Positions 35,803 to 45,482 of a stretch of 45,482 nucleotides of DNA are shown one piece after another; the stretch's first letter is position 1; every line of letters starts with the position of its first letter. Source of the DNA: Stenotrophomonas maltophilia. Its GTDB lineage: Bacteria > Pseudomonadota > Gammaproteobacteria > Xanthomonadales > Xanthomonadaceae. The stretch covers positions 1 through 45,482 of the forward strand of contig NZ_QFHO01000034.1 of the NCBI RefSeq assembly GCF_004920835.1, given 5' to 3'. The translations under genes were made by a program, and so were the position numbers. The notes under the pieces are model-generated. The model saw nothing but the letters and a program-made list of their open reading frames with translations. It made no database searches and was not told the origin of the DNA.

Positions 35803-36315
35803 TCACGCCACGTGCTTGCGCTGCTTGGCCAGCTTCTTGCGGACCATCTCGCGCTTGAGCGGCGACAGATAGTCGATGAACAGCTTGCCGTCCAGGTGGT
35901 CCATCTCGTGCTGGATGCAGGTGGCCAGCACTTCACCGGCTTCCAGCTCCTGCTGCTGGCCGCTGCGGTCCAGGTACTTCACGGTGATGGTGTCGGCACG
36001 GGTCACGTCGGCGAAGATGCCCGGCACCGACAGGCAGCCTTCCTGGTACACCCGGCCTCCGTCCTTGGCGACGATTTCCGGGTTGATGAACACATGCGGT
36101 TCATTCTTTTCTTCACTGACGTCGATGACCATGAAGCGCTTGTGCACGTCCACCTGGGTGGCGGCCAGGCCGATGCCCGGCGCGTCGTACATGGTCTGGA
36201 ACATGTTGTCGATCAGTTCCTGGAAGGCCGGCGTGGTGACTTCGGCAGCGTCGATCAACGCAGCCTTGGTACGCAGGCGCGGATCGGGGAACTCGAGGAT
36301 GGGGAGAAGAGCCAT
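35803..36315 (-). CDS. def: Peptide deformylase
   Basis: 170 residues. Motif 1 is GIGLAATQ (47-54), motif 2 EGCLS with the metal ligand Cys94, and motif 3 QHEMDHLDG with ligands His136 and His140 and catalytic Glu137. It removes the formyl group from nascent proteins. The start [14 protein letters not shown] is conserved; the frame extends upstream without support. It is divergent from the LysM gene, with the promoter region shared. Confidence 0.98.
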   Translation of the reverse strand: MALLPILEFPDPRLRTKAALIDAAEVTTPAFQELIDNMFQTMYDAPGIGLAATQVDVHKRFMVIDVSEEKNEPHVFINPEIVAKDGGRVYQEGCLSVPGIFADVTRADTITVKYLDRSGQQQELEAGEVLATCIQHEMDHLDGKLFIDYLSPLKREMVRKKLAKQRKHVA

Positions 36316-36375
36316 GGCAATTTCCGGATTGGGGGCCGGCACGCCGGCATACGTCGCAGATTCTAGCTGCAACGC

Positions 36376-36406
36376 TTGCCTTGCGCCCCGGTTTCTGGAC
36401 TATAGT
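36376..36406 (+). promoter_or_regulatory. Probable sigma-70 promoter of the LysM-dprA unit
   Basis: -10 TATAGT at 36401-36406, with a weak -35 TTGCCT at 36376-36381 (19-base gap; TTGCGC at 36381 gives 14). It is 36 bases before the LysM gene start. Confidence 0.45.
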
Positions 36407-36441
36407 GCGCGGACCTGTTGGGGAATCAGGGCTTCACACCT

Positions 36442-37575
36442 ATGTTGCTTCGTTTTCGTACGGTCGTCGCCGCGGCGATGCTGACCGTGGCTGCCTATGC
36501 TACCGCCGTGGAAGTGAATGGCGGGCACCCGGACACCTATGTGGTCCGAAAAGGGGATACGTTGTGGGATATCGCCGCACGTTTCCTGCAGAAGCCGTGG
36601 CTGTGGCCGGAGATCTGGCAGGCCAATCCGCAGATCGCCAATCCGCACCTGATCTATCCCGGTGACGTGCTCAGCCTGGCCTATCTGGACCGGGTGACCG
36701 TCGCAGCCAAGCCCGGCCCGCGCCAGGAAGCTCCGATCGACGCCATTCCGTTGGCCCAGGTCGAGCCGTTCCTGAAGCAGCTGAGCGTGGTCGACAGCAT
36801 CGAGCAGCTGCCCGCCGTGGCCGGCCTGGAAGAAGAACGCCTGCGTGCCACCAGCGGCCACGCCGTCTACGTGCGCCTGGCCGACGCCCAGCTGGGCCAG
36901 CGCTGGGCCGTGGTCCGCCCGACCGTGCGCTACTCCCAGCCCAAGCCGACCGAGGACCTGACCGCCAATGGCGACGTCACCCCGGGCAGCGGCAACCTGT
37001 GGCAGGCCTACAGCGCGCCCAACCACCGCCGCGGCGTGCTCGGCTATGAGCTGGCCCAGGTCGGCACCGGCACCATCACCCGGATCGCTGGCGGCAAAGT
37101 CCAGGCATCCACCCTGGTCCTGGACAGGAACGAAGGCGGCCGCGAAGTACGTGTCGGCGACCGCCTGGTCCCGATCGAGGCCCGGCCCTACGACCTGCAG
37201 TTCGTGCCGCATGTGCCCGCTGCCGGCGTCGAAGGCGTCGACGTGCGCGTGCTGGCAGTGACCGACATGTTCACCGCCGGTGGTCCGCGCGACGTGATCG
37301 CGATTTCGGCCGGCCGCGCGCAGGGCGTGGACAACGGCACCGTGTTCTCGCTGTGGCGGCCAGGCCGCCATGTGGCGGACCGCATGAAGTACCCGACCTC
37401 GTCGCGTATGGACGATGCCCTCAGCGGCAACGTTGGCCGTGTTGCGCTGCCGGATGAGTACGCCGCGCACGCGATGGTGTTCCGTACCTTCGACAACGTC
37501 AGCTACGCACTGGTGATGCAGGGCGTGAAGCCGGTGCGCGTGGGTTACAACGCACTGCATCCGGACGCGAAGTAA
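36442..37575 (+). CDS. Exported LysM-domain protein
   Basis: 377 residues. The signal peptide is cleaved near YATA (about 23). One LysM domain follows, from YVVRKGDTLWDIAARFLQKP (about 36) to IYPGDVLSLAYL (about 85), so it binds peptidoglycan in the periplasm. The rest is a beta-rich region without recognised enzyme motifs. A gene of this type commonly stands before dprA in gammaproteobacteria. The start is the ATG at 36442, which places the signal peptide at the N-terminus. Confidence 0.93.
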   Translation: MLLRFRTVVAAAMLTVAAYATAVEVNGGHPDTYVVRKGDTLWDIAARFLQKPWLWPEIWQANPQIANPHLIYPGDVLSLAYLDRVTVAAKPGPRQEAPIDAIPLAQVEPFLKQLSVVDSIEQLPAVAGLEEERLRATSGHAVYVRLADAQLGQRWAVVRPTVRYSQPKPTEDLTANGDVTPGSGNLWQAYSAPNHRRGVLGYELAQVGTGTITRIAGGKVQASTLVLDRNEGGREVRVGDRLVPIEARPYDLQFVPHVPAAGVEGVDVRVLAVTDMFTAGGPRDVIAISAGRAQGVDNGTVFSLWRPGRHVADRMKYPTSSRMDDALSGNVGRVALPDEYAAHAMVFRTFDNVSYALVMQGVKPVRVGYNALHPDAK

Positions 37576-37604
37576 CCGTTGCCGGGCTGCCCCGGCCACC
37601 CCAG

Positions 37605-37627
37605 GTAGTGCCGGCCGCTGGCCGGCA
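37605..37627. repeat. SMAG/REP-type palindrome, single unit
   Basis: Same 23-base unit as at 28553, 30 bases after the LysM gene stop. No partner copy follows. It is followed by a separate terminator-like palindrome. Confidence 0.85.
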
Positions 37628-37660
37628 GCCACCTCCGGGAAAACCTGACGATCACACGCG

Positions 37661-37680
37661 AAGGCGCCCTAGGGCGCCTT
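37661..37680 (+). terminator. Perfect 20-base palindrome, terminator-like
   Basis: AAGGCGCCCTAGGGCGCCTT followed by TGTTGC. An 8-bp stem around CTAG with a short T-containing tail. It separates the LysM gene from dprA. Confidence 0.6.
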
Positions 37681-37705
37681 TGTTGCATCTGGTCGATAGT
37701 GGGGA

Positions 37706-38833
37706 ATGACCAAGCAAGCTGAAGAGGCGCTGCTGCGCCTGGTGATGGCGGGGGGCGCATTGGCGCAACGGCGGGCGCTGCTGCAGAGCCAGGGCGATGC
37801 GGGCGCGGCCATCTCGCTGGGCGTGGCGGGATGGCGTGCACATGGCTGCACCCCGGAACAGTGCGCGGCATTGGAGCGCCCCGATACGCGGACCTGGGCG
37901 GCGGGCCTGCGCTGGCTGCTGGACGACAACCACCATCTGTTGGCCTTCAACGATCCGGCCTTTCCTCCGTCCCTGCTGGACGTCCCCAACCCGCCACTGG
38001 CACTGTTCGTGGCCGGCGACCCGAGCCTGGCCTGGCGCCCCTCGGTGGCGCTGGTCGGCAGCCGTTCGCCGACGCCCGGTGGGCGGGCGCTGGCGACACG
38101 CTTTGCCGGCTGCTTCGTCGAAGCCGGACTGGCGGTGACCAGCGGGCTGGCCGCCGGTATCGACGCCGCCGCCCACCTGGCCGCGCTGGAGGTCGGCGGT
38201 TGCACCGTGGCAGTGATCGGCACCGGCCCCGACCGGGCCTACCCGGACAGCCATGCCCGGCTGCAGGCGCGGATCGCCACAGAAGGCGTGGTGCTCAGCG
38301 AGTACCTGCCGGGCACGCCGGCACGCCCAGGCCATTTCCCGGCGCGCAACCGGCTGGTGGCCGGGCTGGCGCTGGCCACGGTGGTGGTCGAAGCAGCGCA
38401 ACGCTCGGGCGCACTGATCACGGCCCGCCTGGCCGCCGAGGCCGGGCGCGAGGTCTGCGCCCTGCCCGGCTCGGTGCTCAATCCACGCGCGTCGGGTTGC
38501 CACCGGCTGATCCGTGAAGGCGCAGCGCTGGTCGAGCGCCCCGAGGAAGTGCTGGAGCTGCTGGCCCCGGCCCTGCGCCAACAGCTGCCGGGCTTGCAAT
38601 CGCGGCTGGCCACCCCCACTGAACAGGCACCGCCGGCGCTCCTGCCGGCGCGCTGGGCCGACGACCCTGACTACCAGTGCTTGTGGCGGACCCTGGACCA
38701 CAACCCAAGCGGTATGGATTCACTGATCACGCGCTGTGGATTGACGGCGTCACAGGTGTCCTCCATGCTGCTGGCCATGGAACTGGCGGGAATCGTGGTG
38801 TGCGTACACGGCCGCTACTGTCGAACTCCCTAG
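37706..38833 (+). CDS. dprA: DNA-processing protein DprA
   Basis: 375 residues. The Rossmann-like DprA domain has [61 protein letters not shown], the [17 protein letters not shown] segment and [14 protein letters not shown]-terminal winged-helix region ([23 protein letters not shown]) completes the family layout. It protects incoming single-stranded DNA and loads RecA during natural transformation. The GTAG repeat and terminator upstream suggest its own promoter. smg follows after 43 bases. Confidence 0.96.
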   Translation: MTKQAEEALLRLVMAGGALAQRRALLQSQGDAGAAISLGVAGWRAHGCTPEQCAALERPDTRTWAAGLRWLLDDNHHLLAFNDPAFPPSLLDVPNPPLALFVAGDPSLAWRPSVALVGSRSPTPGGRALATRFAGCFVEAGLAVTSGLAAGIDAAAHLAALEVGGCTVAVIGTGPDRAYPDSHARLQARIATEGVVLSEYLPGTPARPGHFPARNRLVAGLALATVVVEAAQRSGALITARLAAEAGREVCALPGSVLNPRASGCHRLIREGAALVERPEEVLELLAPALRQQLPGLQSRLATPTEQAPPALLPARWADDPDYQCLWRTLDHNPSGMDSLITRCGLTASQVSSMLLAMELAGIVVCVHGRYCRTP

Positions 38834-38876
38834 TTTCTTCACCTCCACAGCGTCGCGCGACGCAGGCCGAGGGGCA

Positions 38877-39350
38877 ATGAAAGAGAGCATCCTGGACGTA
38901 CTGCTGTACCTGTTTGAACACTATTTCAGCGAAGATGCGGACCTGATCCGTGACCGCGATTCGCTGCAGAACGGCCTGATCCAGGCCGGTTTCAGCCCAA
39001 CCGAGATCAACAAGGCGTTCGACTGGCTCGACGCCTTGGCCGCGCAGCGGCCGAGCGTGGCCCAGGCGAGGGTCGATGGCCCCGTGCGCGTCTACCACGG
39101 TCCCGAGCTGGACAAGCTGGACGTGGAATGCCGTGGTTTCCTGCTGTACCTGGAACAGCACGGCATCCTCGACGCCGACCAGCGCGAGCTGGTGCTGGAC
39201 CGGGCCATGGCCCTGGACCAGGACGAACTGGACCTGGATGACCTGAAATGGGTCGTGCTGATGGTGCTGTTCAACCAGCCCGGTTCCGAAGCGGCCTATG
39301 CCTGGATGGAAACGCAGATGTTCATGGACGAGCCAGAACCCCTGCACTGA
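38877..39350 (+). CDS. smg: Smg family protein (DUF494)
   Basis: 157 residues, acidic and helical: [18 protein letters not shown] start, with the conserved [14 protein letters not shown] and [18 protein letters not shown] segments. Smg is a standard neighbour of dprA in gamma- and betaproteobacteria; its molecular role is unknown. GAGGGGCA precedes the ATG. Confidence 0.96.
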   Translation: MKESILDVLLYLFEHYFSEDADLIRDRDSLQNGLIQAGFSPTEINKAFDWLDALAAQRPSVAQARVDGPVRVYHGPELDKLDVECRGFLLYLEQHGILDADQRELVLDRAMALDQDELDLDDLKWVVLMVLFNQPGSEAAYAWMETQMFMDEPEPLH

Positions 39351-39389
39351 CCGTACACTTGGGGGCATAGCGCATTCAGGAGCGTCCCC

Positions 39390-40148
39390 GTGAGCGAGTG
39401 GTTCCACGCAGAAGGCAACCGGCAGCAAGGCCCGCTGCCGGCGGAACAGTTGGTCGAGTTGTTCCGCAACAACCAGATCTCCCTGGACACCCTGGTCTGG
39501 CGCGACGGGCTGCCACAATGGCAGCCGTTGCGCACGGTCGTCGACGAACTCGGCCTGATCGTACCGGCACTGGATGTCGCTGCGGCCGCCGCCGAACCCG
39601 AGCCGGAAGCGGTGGCGACAGCGCCGCCTCCGCCGCAGCCGCCCGTACTGCCGCCGTCCACACCGTATGCCACCAGCACGGCGACGACGGCCCTGCCGCC
39701 TCCGAAAAAGAAGCTCTCCGGCTGCGCGCTCACCGCCATCATCGGCGGCGGCCTGCTGCTGGTCCTTGTGCCGATCATTGCGATCCTTGCCGCGATCGCC
39801 CTGCCGGCCTACAACGACTACACCCTGCGTGCCAAGGTCGCTGGCGCGGTGACCGTGCTGCAACCGCTGAAGGACCAGGTGCAGCATTTCGCCGATGACG
39901 AAGGTCGTTGCCCGGGCGCCAACGACGCCGGCTTCCCGGCGCCGGGCGACTTCGCCCATGCCGGCCTGTCGGCGGTGAACATCGGCCGCTTCAACAACGG
40001 CCATTGCGGTATTGAAGCCACCCTGGCCGTGCCCGGCAAGAGCATCGACGGCGACCTGCTGTGGCTGGAATACGACCGCGACAGCGGCCGCTGGGAATGC
40101 ACCGGCGAAAGCGACGACAAGTACCTGCCGCCGTCGTGCCGCGGTTGA
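39390..40148 (+). CDS. GYF_2-domain protein with pilin-like membrane segment
   Basis: 252 residues from GTG 39390, preceded by AGGAGC. The N-terminal 60 residues are a GYF_2 domain (WFHAEGNRQQGPLPAEQLVE; DTLVWRDGLPQWQPL). A Pro/Ala-rich linker follows, then a hydrophobic segment that ends like a type IV pilin helix (ILAAIALPAYNDYTLRAKV) and a C-terminal globular part with cysteines. In a real pilin the hydrophobic helix is N-terminal behind a prepilin cleavage site; here it is internal. The C-terminal part would be outside the cytoplasm and the GYF domain inside. It may recruit proline-rich partners at the membrane. Confidence 0.85.
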   Translation: MSEWFHAEGNRQQGPLPAEQLVELFRNNQISLDTLVWRDGLPQWQPLRTVVDELGLIVPALDVAAAAAEPEPEAVATAPPPPQPPVLPPSTPYATSTATTALPPPKKKLSGCALTAIIGGGLLLVLVPIIAILAAIALPAYNDYTLRAKVAGAVTVLQPLKDQVQHFADDEGRCPGANDAGFPAPGDFAHAGLSAVNIGRFNNGHCGIEATLAVPGKSIDGDLLWLEYDRDSGRWECTGESDDKYLPPSCRG

Positions 40149-40197
40149 GCCGCACGCACGCCAGCCCCTCCAAGGACGACCCAACAGGGAACATGCA

Positions 40198-41130
40198 ATG
40201 ACTGAGTGGTATTACGCCGAAGGACAGCAACGCCAGGGCCCCCTGCCGGTCCAGGAGATCCGCCAGCGCTTCCAGCGCGGCCAACTGAACCTGGACACCC
40301 TGGTCTGGCATGAGGGCATGGCGCAGTGGGCTGCGCTGCGCCAGGTGGTCGACGAGCTCGGACTGCAGACGCTGGCCGATGCCAGCACTGCCACCGGCAG
40401 TGGCGGTTTCGACCTGCGCGGCGACTATGCCGCCATCGACAACGGCACCGCGCCGCTGCCCGGCACCGGCGCCATCAGCAGCTCGCCGTACAACGCGCCG
40501 GCCGCCGCCGGTACCGCCGGCCATGTACAGCCGGTGATGGGCGGCGAAGTGATCTACGCCGGTTTCTGGAAGCGCGTAGCGGCCTACATGATCGACTACT
40601 TCGTGCTGGTCATCCCGGGCAGCATCATCGGTGCCATCCTCGGCGTGGTCCTCGGCGCCAGCATGGGCGCGGTCGGCAGTGGCGAATCGTCCATCGAAAT
40701 CGTCGCGCAGCTGGCCAGTGCGCTGATCAACCTGGGCATCGGCATGGCCTACTACACCTGGTTCCATGCCTCGCGGGGCGGTGCCACGCTGGGAAAGATG
40801 GCGGTCGGCATCAAGGTCGTGCGCGGCAATGGCGAGCGCCTCACCAAGGCCCGCGCCTTCGGTCGCTACTGGGCCATGCTGCTGAGCAGCTTCACCCTCG
40901 GCATCGGCTTCCTGATGGCCGCGTTCACCGAACGCAAGCAGGGCCTGCACGACATGATATGCGACACTCTGGTGGTCGACCGTTGGGCCTATACCGACCA
41001 GCCGCAGCTGCAGCGTCGGGAACTGGGCACGGTCACCATCCTGGTTCTGGTCCTGACCGCCCTGCTGTCGTTGGCGGGCCTGGTCCTGCTGGTGGCAGCA
41101 GTCGGCTTCATCGCCAAGATGGCCTCATGA
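40198..41130 (+). CDS. GYF_2-domain protein with RDD membrane domain
   Basis: 310 residues. The N-terminal GYF_2 domain is closely similar to that of the preceding gene (WYYAEGQQRQGPLPVQEIRQ; DTLVWHEGMAQWAAL). A linker leads to an RDD domain (YAGFWKRVAAYMIDYFVLVI with the Arg and Asp; GGATLGKMAVGIKVV; FTERKQGLHDMICDTLVV), then an extra C-terminal helix. RDD proteins are inner-membrane proteins, and some work as ion exchangers. The shared N-terminal domain points to a duplication with exchange of the membrane part. A strong hairpin follows the gene. Confidence 0.9.
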   Translation: MTEWYYAEGQQRQGPLPVQEIRQRFQRGQLNLDTLVWHEGMAQWAALRQVVDELGLQTLADASTATGSGGFDLRGDYAAIDNGTAPLPGTGAISSSPYNAPAAAGTAGHVQPVMGGEVIYAGFWKRVAAYMIDYFVLVIPGSIIGAILGVVLGASMGAVGSGESSIEIVAQLASALINLGIGMAYYTWFHASRGGATLGKMAVGIKVVRGNGERLTKARAFGRYWAMLLSSFTLGIGFLMAAFTERKQGLHDMICDTLVVDRWAYTDQPQLQRRELGTVTILVLVLTALLSLAGLVLLVAAVGFIAKMAS

Positions 41131-41198
41131 ACGACCATCCTCACGCCTCGCTGCTTGACATGGGCTGGCCGGGCGTGATTCCTCTAATAAGGTGAAAC

Positions 41199-41229
41199 CT
41201 GAACGCCCGGCACACTACCGGGCGTTCAG
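41199..41229 (+). terminator. 12-bp hairpin after the GYF-RDD gene
   Basis: CTGAACGCCCGG and its exact complement are separated by CACACTA and followed by TTTATGG. It lies between the RDD gene and topA, so topA probably has its own promoter in 41230-41322. Confidence 0.7.
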
Positions 41230-41322
41230 TTTATGGATTTGCCCGTGGCCGCTTCACTAATGCGGCCGTTTGCTCCACCCTAGCGGCCCCTTCCCCCGGT
41301 CCGCCCACAGACCTTTCCCGAC

Positions 41323-43809
<2,487 letters not shown>

Positions 43810-43833
43810 ATCCGCGCCCTGCGTGGATGAGGG

Positions 43834-43897
43834 GTAGTGCCGGCCGCTGGCCGGCAACCCCCAGAAGCATCAGATGCCGGCCAGCGGCCGGCACTGC
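43834..43897. repeat. SMAG/REP-type palindrome, inverted dimer
   Basis: Unit 1 at 43834-43856 is identical to the copy at 28553. The inverted unit at 43875-43897 ends GCACTGCC instead of GCACTACC. It lies 25 bases after the topA stop and probably acts as its transcript end. Confidence 0.9.
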
Positions 43898-43970
43898 CGG
43901 GGTGCCTGGTTCCACCCCATCTGCACGCAGCGGGGGGATAATGAAGGCCCACGCCGGGCCGGTCGCCGCC

Positions 43971-44531
43971 ATGAAAGAACTCACCCTGGACTCCGCTGTC
44001 GCCTCGCTCCGCGCAGGCGGCGTGATCGCCTATCCGACCGAAGCGGTCTGGGGCCTGGGCTGCGATCCCTCGCACGAAGCCGCGGTGCACATGGTTCTGC
44101 GGCTGAAACAGCGCCCGATCGAGAAGGGCATGATCCTGGTCGCCGCCGAGCTGGCGCAGCTGGAAGGCTGGGTACGCCTGCAGGCACTGCCCGATGCCCG
44201 CCAGCGCGCAGTGCTGGCCAGCTGGCCCGGCGCCAACACCTGGATTCTGCCGGCCGGCCCACGAGCCAAACCGTGGATTACCGGCGAGCACAGCGGCATT
44301 GCGGTGCGCATCAGTGCCCACCCGCTGGTGGCCGCGCTATGCCGTGCCTGGGGTGGCCCGCTGGTGTCCACCAGCGCCAACCTGGCCGGCGAGCCACCGG
44401 CGCGCAGCCGCGAGGAACTCGACCCACGCCTGTTGCGCCTGCTCGACGGCATCCTCGATGGCGAGACCGGCGGCCTGGCCCAGCCGACGCCGATCCGCGA
44501 CGCGCTCAGCGGCAACGTGCTGCGCTCCTGA
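43971..44531 (+). CDS. tsaC: Threonylcarbamoyl-AMP synthase (YrdC/Sua5 family)
   Basis: 186 residues from MKELTLDSAVASLRAGGVIAYPTEAVWGL (first 20 residues plus the family's YPTEAVWGLGCD motif). Further motifs are PIEKGMILVAAEL and GGPLVSTSANLAGEP. It makes threonylcarbamoyl-AMP from threonine, bicarbonate and ATP for the t6A base of tRNAs reading ANN codons. An upstream ATG at 43941, with GGGGGGATA before it, would add 10 residues and has the better ribosome site. The shorter form fits the usual length of about 187. Confidence 0.95.
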   Translation: MKELTLDSAVASLRAGGVIAYPTEAVWGLGCDPSHEAAVHMVLRLKQRPIEKGMILVAAELAQLEGWVRLQALPDARQRAVLASWPGANTWILPAGPRAKPWITGEHSGIAVRISAHPLVAALCRAWGGPLVSTSANLAGEPPARSREELDPRLLRLLDGILDGETGGLAQPTPIRDALSGNVLRS

Positions 44532-44574
44532 GCAGACGATTGCACAGCCACCGACAATCGCGCACCCTGCCGCC

Positions 44575-45264
44575 ATGAACCTGCTGCGCGCCACCTTGAG
44601 CCTGTGCCTGCTGTTGCCTTGGACCGCACCGGCCGCCGAGGACGTGCGCGTATACCGCTGCGTGGCCAGCAATGGTGCCGTGGCGCTGCAGGACAAGCCC
44701 TGCAACAGCGGCCGCCAGGAAGTGCGCGACCTGCAGCGTCCGCGCGATCCTGCGCCGCGGGTGGTGCGTAGTGACGCCACGCCATCGCCGCCCAGCGATA
44801 CCCCGGTCATCCGCGAGCGCGAAGTACGCCACGTCTACATCCAGCCGCCACAGCCGATGTACGAGTGCGTCACCGAGGATGGCCAGCGCTATACCAGCGA
44901 CAATAACGAAGGCAATCCGCGCTGGGTCCCGTTGTGGACCAGTGTCTGGCTGCCGCACGGGCATCGTGGCCCGGCCTATCCCGGACCGCGTCCGGCATTC
45001 GGTACACCGGTGGGGACCCCCATCGGTGAAGGCGCGGGTTATCGTCCGCCCTCGGTGGGCATGGGGGTACAGGTTCCGGCCGGCAGCGTCCTGGTGCGCG
45101 ACAGCTGCCATGCGCTGCCACCGCAGGAAGTCTGCGCGCGCCTGCGTGACCGCCGCTGGGAGCTGGACCGCCGCTACAACAGTGCGCTGCAGAGCGAACG
45201 TACGGCCATCAGCAACGAACAGCGCGGCATCGACGCTCGCGTGTCGCGCGATTGCCAGCGCTGA
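44575..45264 (+). CDS. Exported DUF4124-type protein
   Basis: 229 residues. The signal peptide MNLLRATLSLCLLLPWTAPA is followed by VYRCVASNGAVALQDKPCNS, the DUF4124 pattern (YRCxxxxGxxxxxDxPC). A second half-copy of the pattern (MYECVTEDGQRYTSDNNEG) and a Pro/Gly-rich segment follow. The C-terminus is a charged helix with cysteines (RDSCHALPPQEVCARLRDRR). It is periplasmic and of unknown function. It lies 43 bases after tsaC. Confidence 0.85.
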   Translation: MNLLRATLSLCLLLPWTAPAAEDVRVYRCVASNGAVALQDKPCNSGRQEVRDLQRPRDPAPRVVRSDATPSPPSDTPVIREREVRHVYIQPPQPMYECVTEDGQRYTSDNNEGNPRWVPLWTSVWLPHGHRGPAYPGPRPAFGTPVGTPIGEGAGYRPPSVGMGVQVPAGSVLVRDSCHALPPQEVCARLRDRRWELDRRYNSALQSERTAISNEQRGIDARVSRDCQR

Positions 45265-45299
45265 GCGCCGCGCCGCATCACCACCTGTAGGCTGTGCGC

Positions 45300-45482
45300 A
45301 TGAACAAACTGATCTGGCTGGCCCTGGTGTTGCTGCCCGGCGCGGCACTGGCCGAAACAAGCGTGGTGTATCGATGCACCTCCAGCAGCAGCGACGTACC
45401 CACGCTGCAACGCACGCCCTGCCCGTCCGGCAGCAAGCAGCAGGTACTGCGCGTACCCGATCCGGCCAACGCACAGCCGGCG
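45300..45482 (+). CDS. Exported DUF4124-type protein, truncated by window end
   Basis: 61 codons are present and the frame is open at the window edge. Signal peptide MNKLIWLALVLLPGAALA, then SVVYRCTSSSSDVPTLQRTPC, the same cysteine-framed pattern as the preceding gene. It is a tandem paralogue, 35 bases downstream. Confidence 0.8.
   Translation, partial: MNKLIWLALVLLPGAALAETSVVYRCTSSSSDVPTLQRTPCPSGSKQQVLRVPDPANAQPA

Noticed and set aside
33843..35858. 671-codon plus-strand frame opposite rsmB, fmt and part of def
   Set aside because: The minus strand carries three well-known enzymes with catalytic motifs.

Overview
The window reads as chromosome of a Stenotrophomonas, most likely of the S. 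maltophilia complex. The grounds are high-GC coding sequence with strong third-position GC, a xanthomonad-type gene set, and three intergenic copies of a GTAG-headed palindrome that matches the SMAG (Stenotrophomonas maltophilia GTAG) repeat family. This assignment is from recognition; no database search was possible.

Layout. (1) 1-13.2 kb: accessory but chromosomal genes. These are a DHA2-type exporter, a small exported protein and a second class B penicillin-binding protein in tandem; a PA2169-type four-helix protein and a 36-residue membrane peptide; a TonB-dependent receptor followed by a winged-helix protein; a divergent EamA permease/AraC regulator pair; a GST; an H-NS-like protein followed by a DsbB-like CPYC membrane protein; and DoxX. 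(2) About 13.24-20.88 kb: a degenerate, lower-GC genomic island ending at a tRNA-Ile(CAU) gene. It carries broken integrase ends, two remnants of DNA-methylase 3' ends, a truncated IS3-type orfA, and a cargo of exported hydrolases: an alpha/beta hydrolase overlapping a phospholipase-D-family protein, a small exported protein on the other strand, and an N-acetylmuramoyl-L-alanine amidase with an extra N-terminal domain. (3) 20.9-26.4 kb: core genes, with rpoD, dtd, an LpxL-type acyltransferase and a RibA with a divergent N-terminal domain. (4) 26.5-33.4 kb: two bacterial PH-domain membrane proteins (YdbS/YdbT type) and four envelope-glycan genes (CDP-glycerol-transferase-like, GT2 of the WaaE/KdtX type, GT4, GT39/ArnT-like). 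(5) 33.4-45.5 kb: core block rsmB-fmt-def, divergent from LysM-dprA-smg-[GYF/pilin-like]-[GYF/RDD]-topA, then tsaC and two DUF4124-type exported proteins, the last cut by the window end.

How the parts fit. The def-fmt-rsmB / LysM-dprA-smg-topA-tsaC arrangement is a familiar translation, DNA-uptake and supercoiling neighbourhood, here carrying two unusual GYF_2-domain membrane genes between smg and topA. The island is the least ordinary part. It combines enzymes with signal peptides predicted to act on lipid esters, phosphodiesters and peptidoglycan, which could be an envelope-attack or envelope-remodelling set. That function is inference only.
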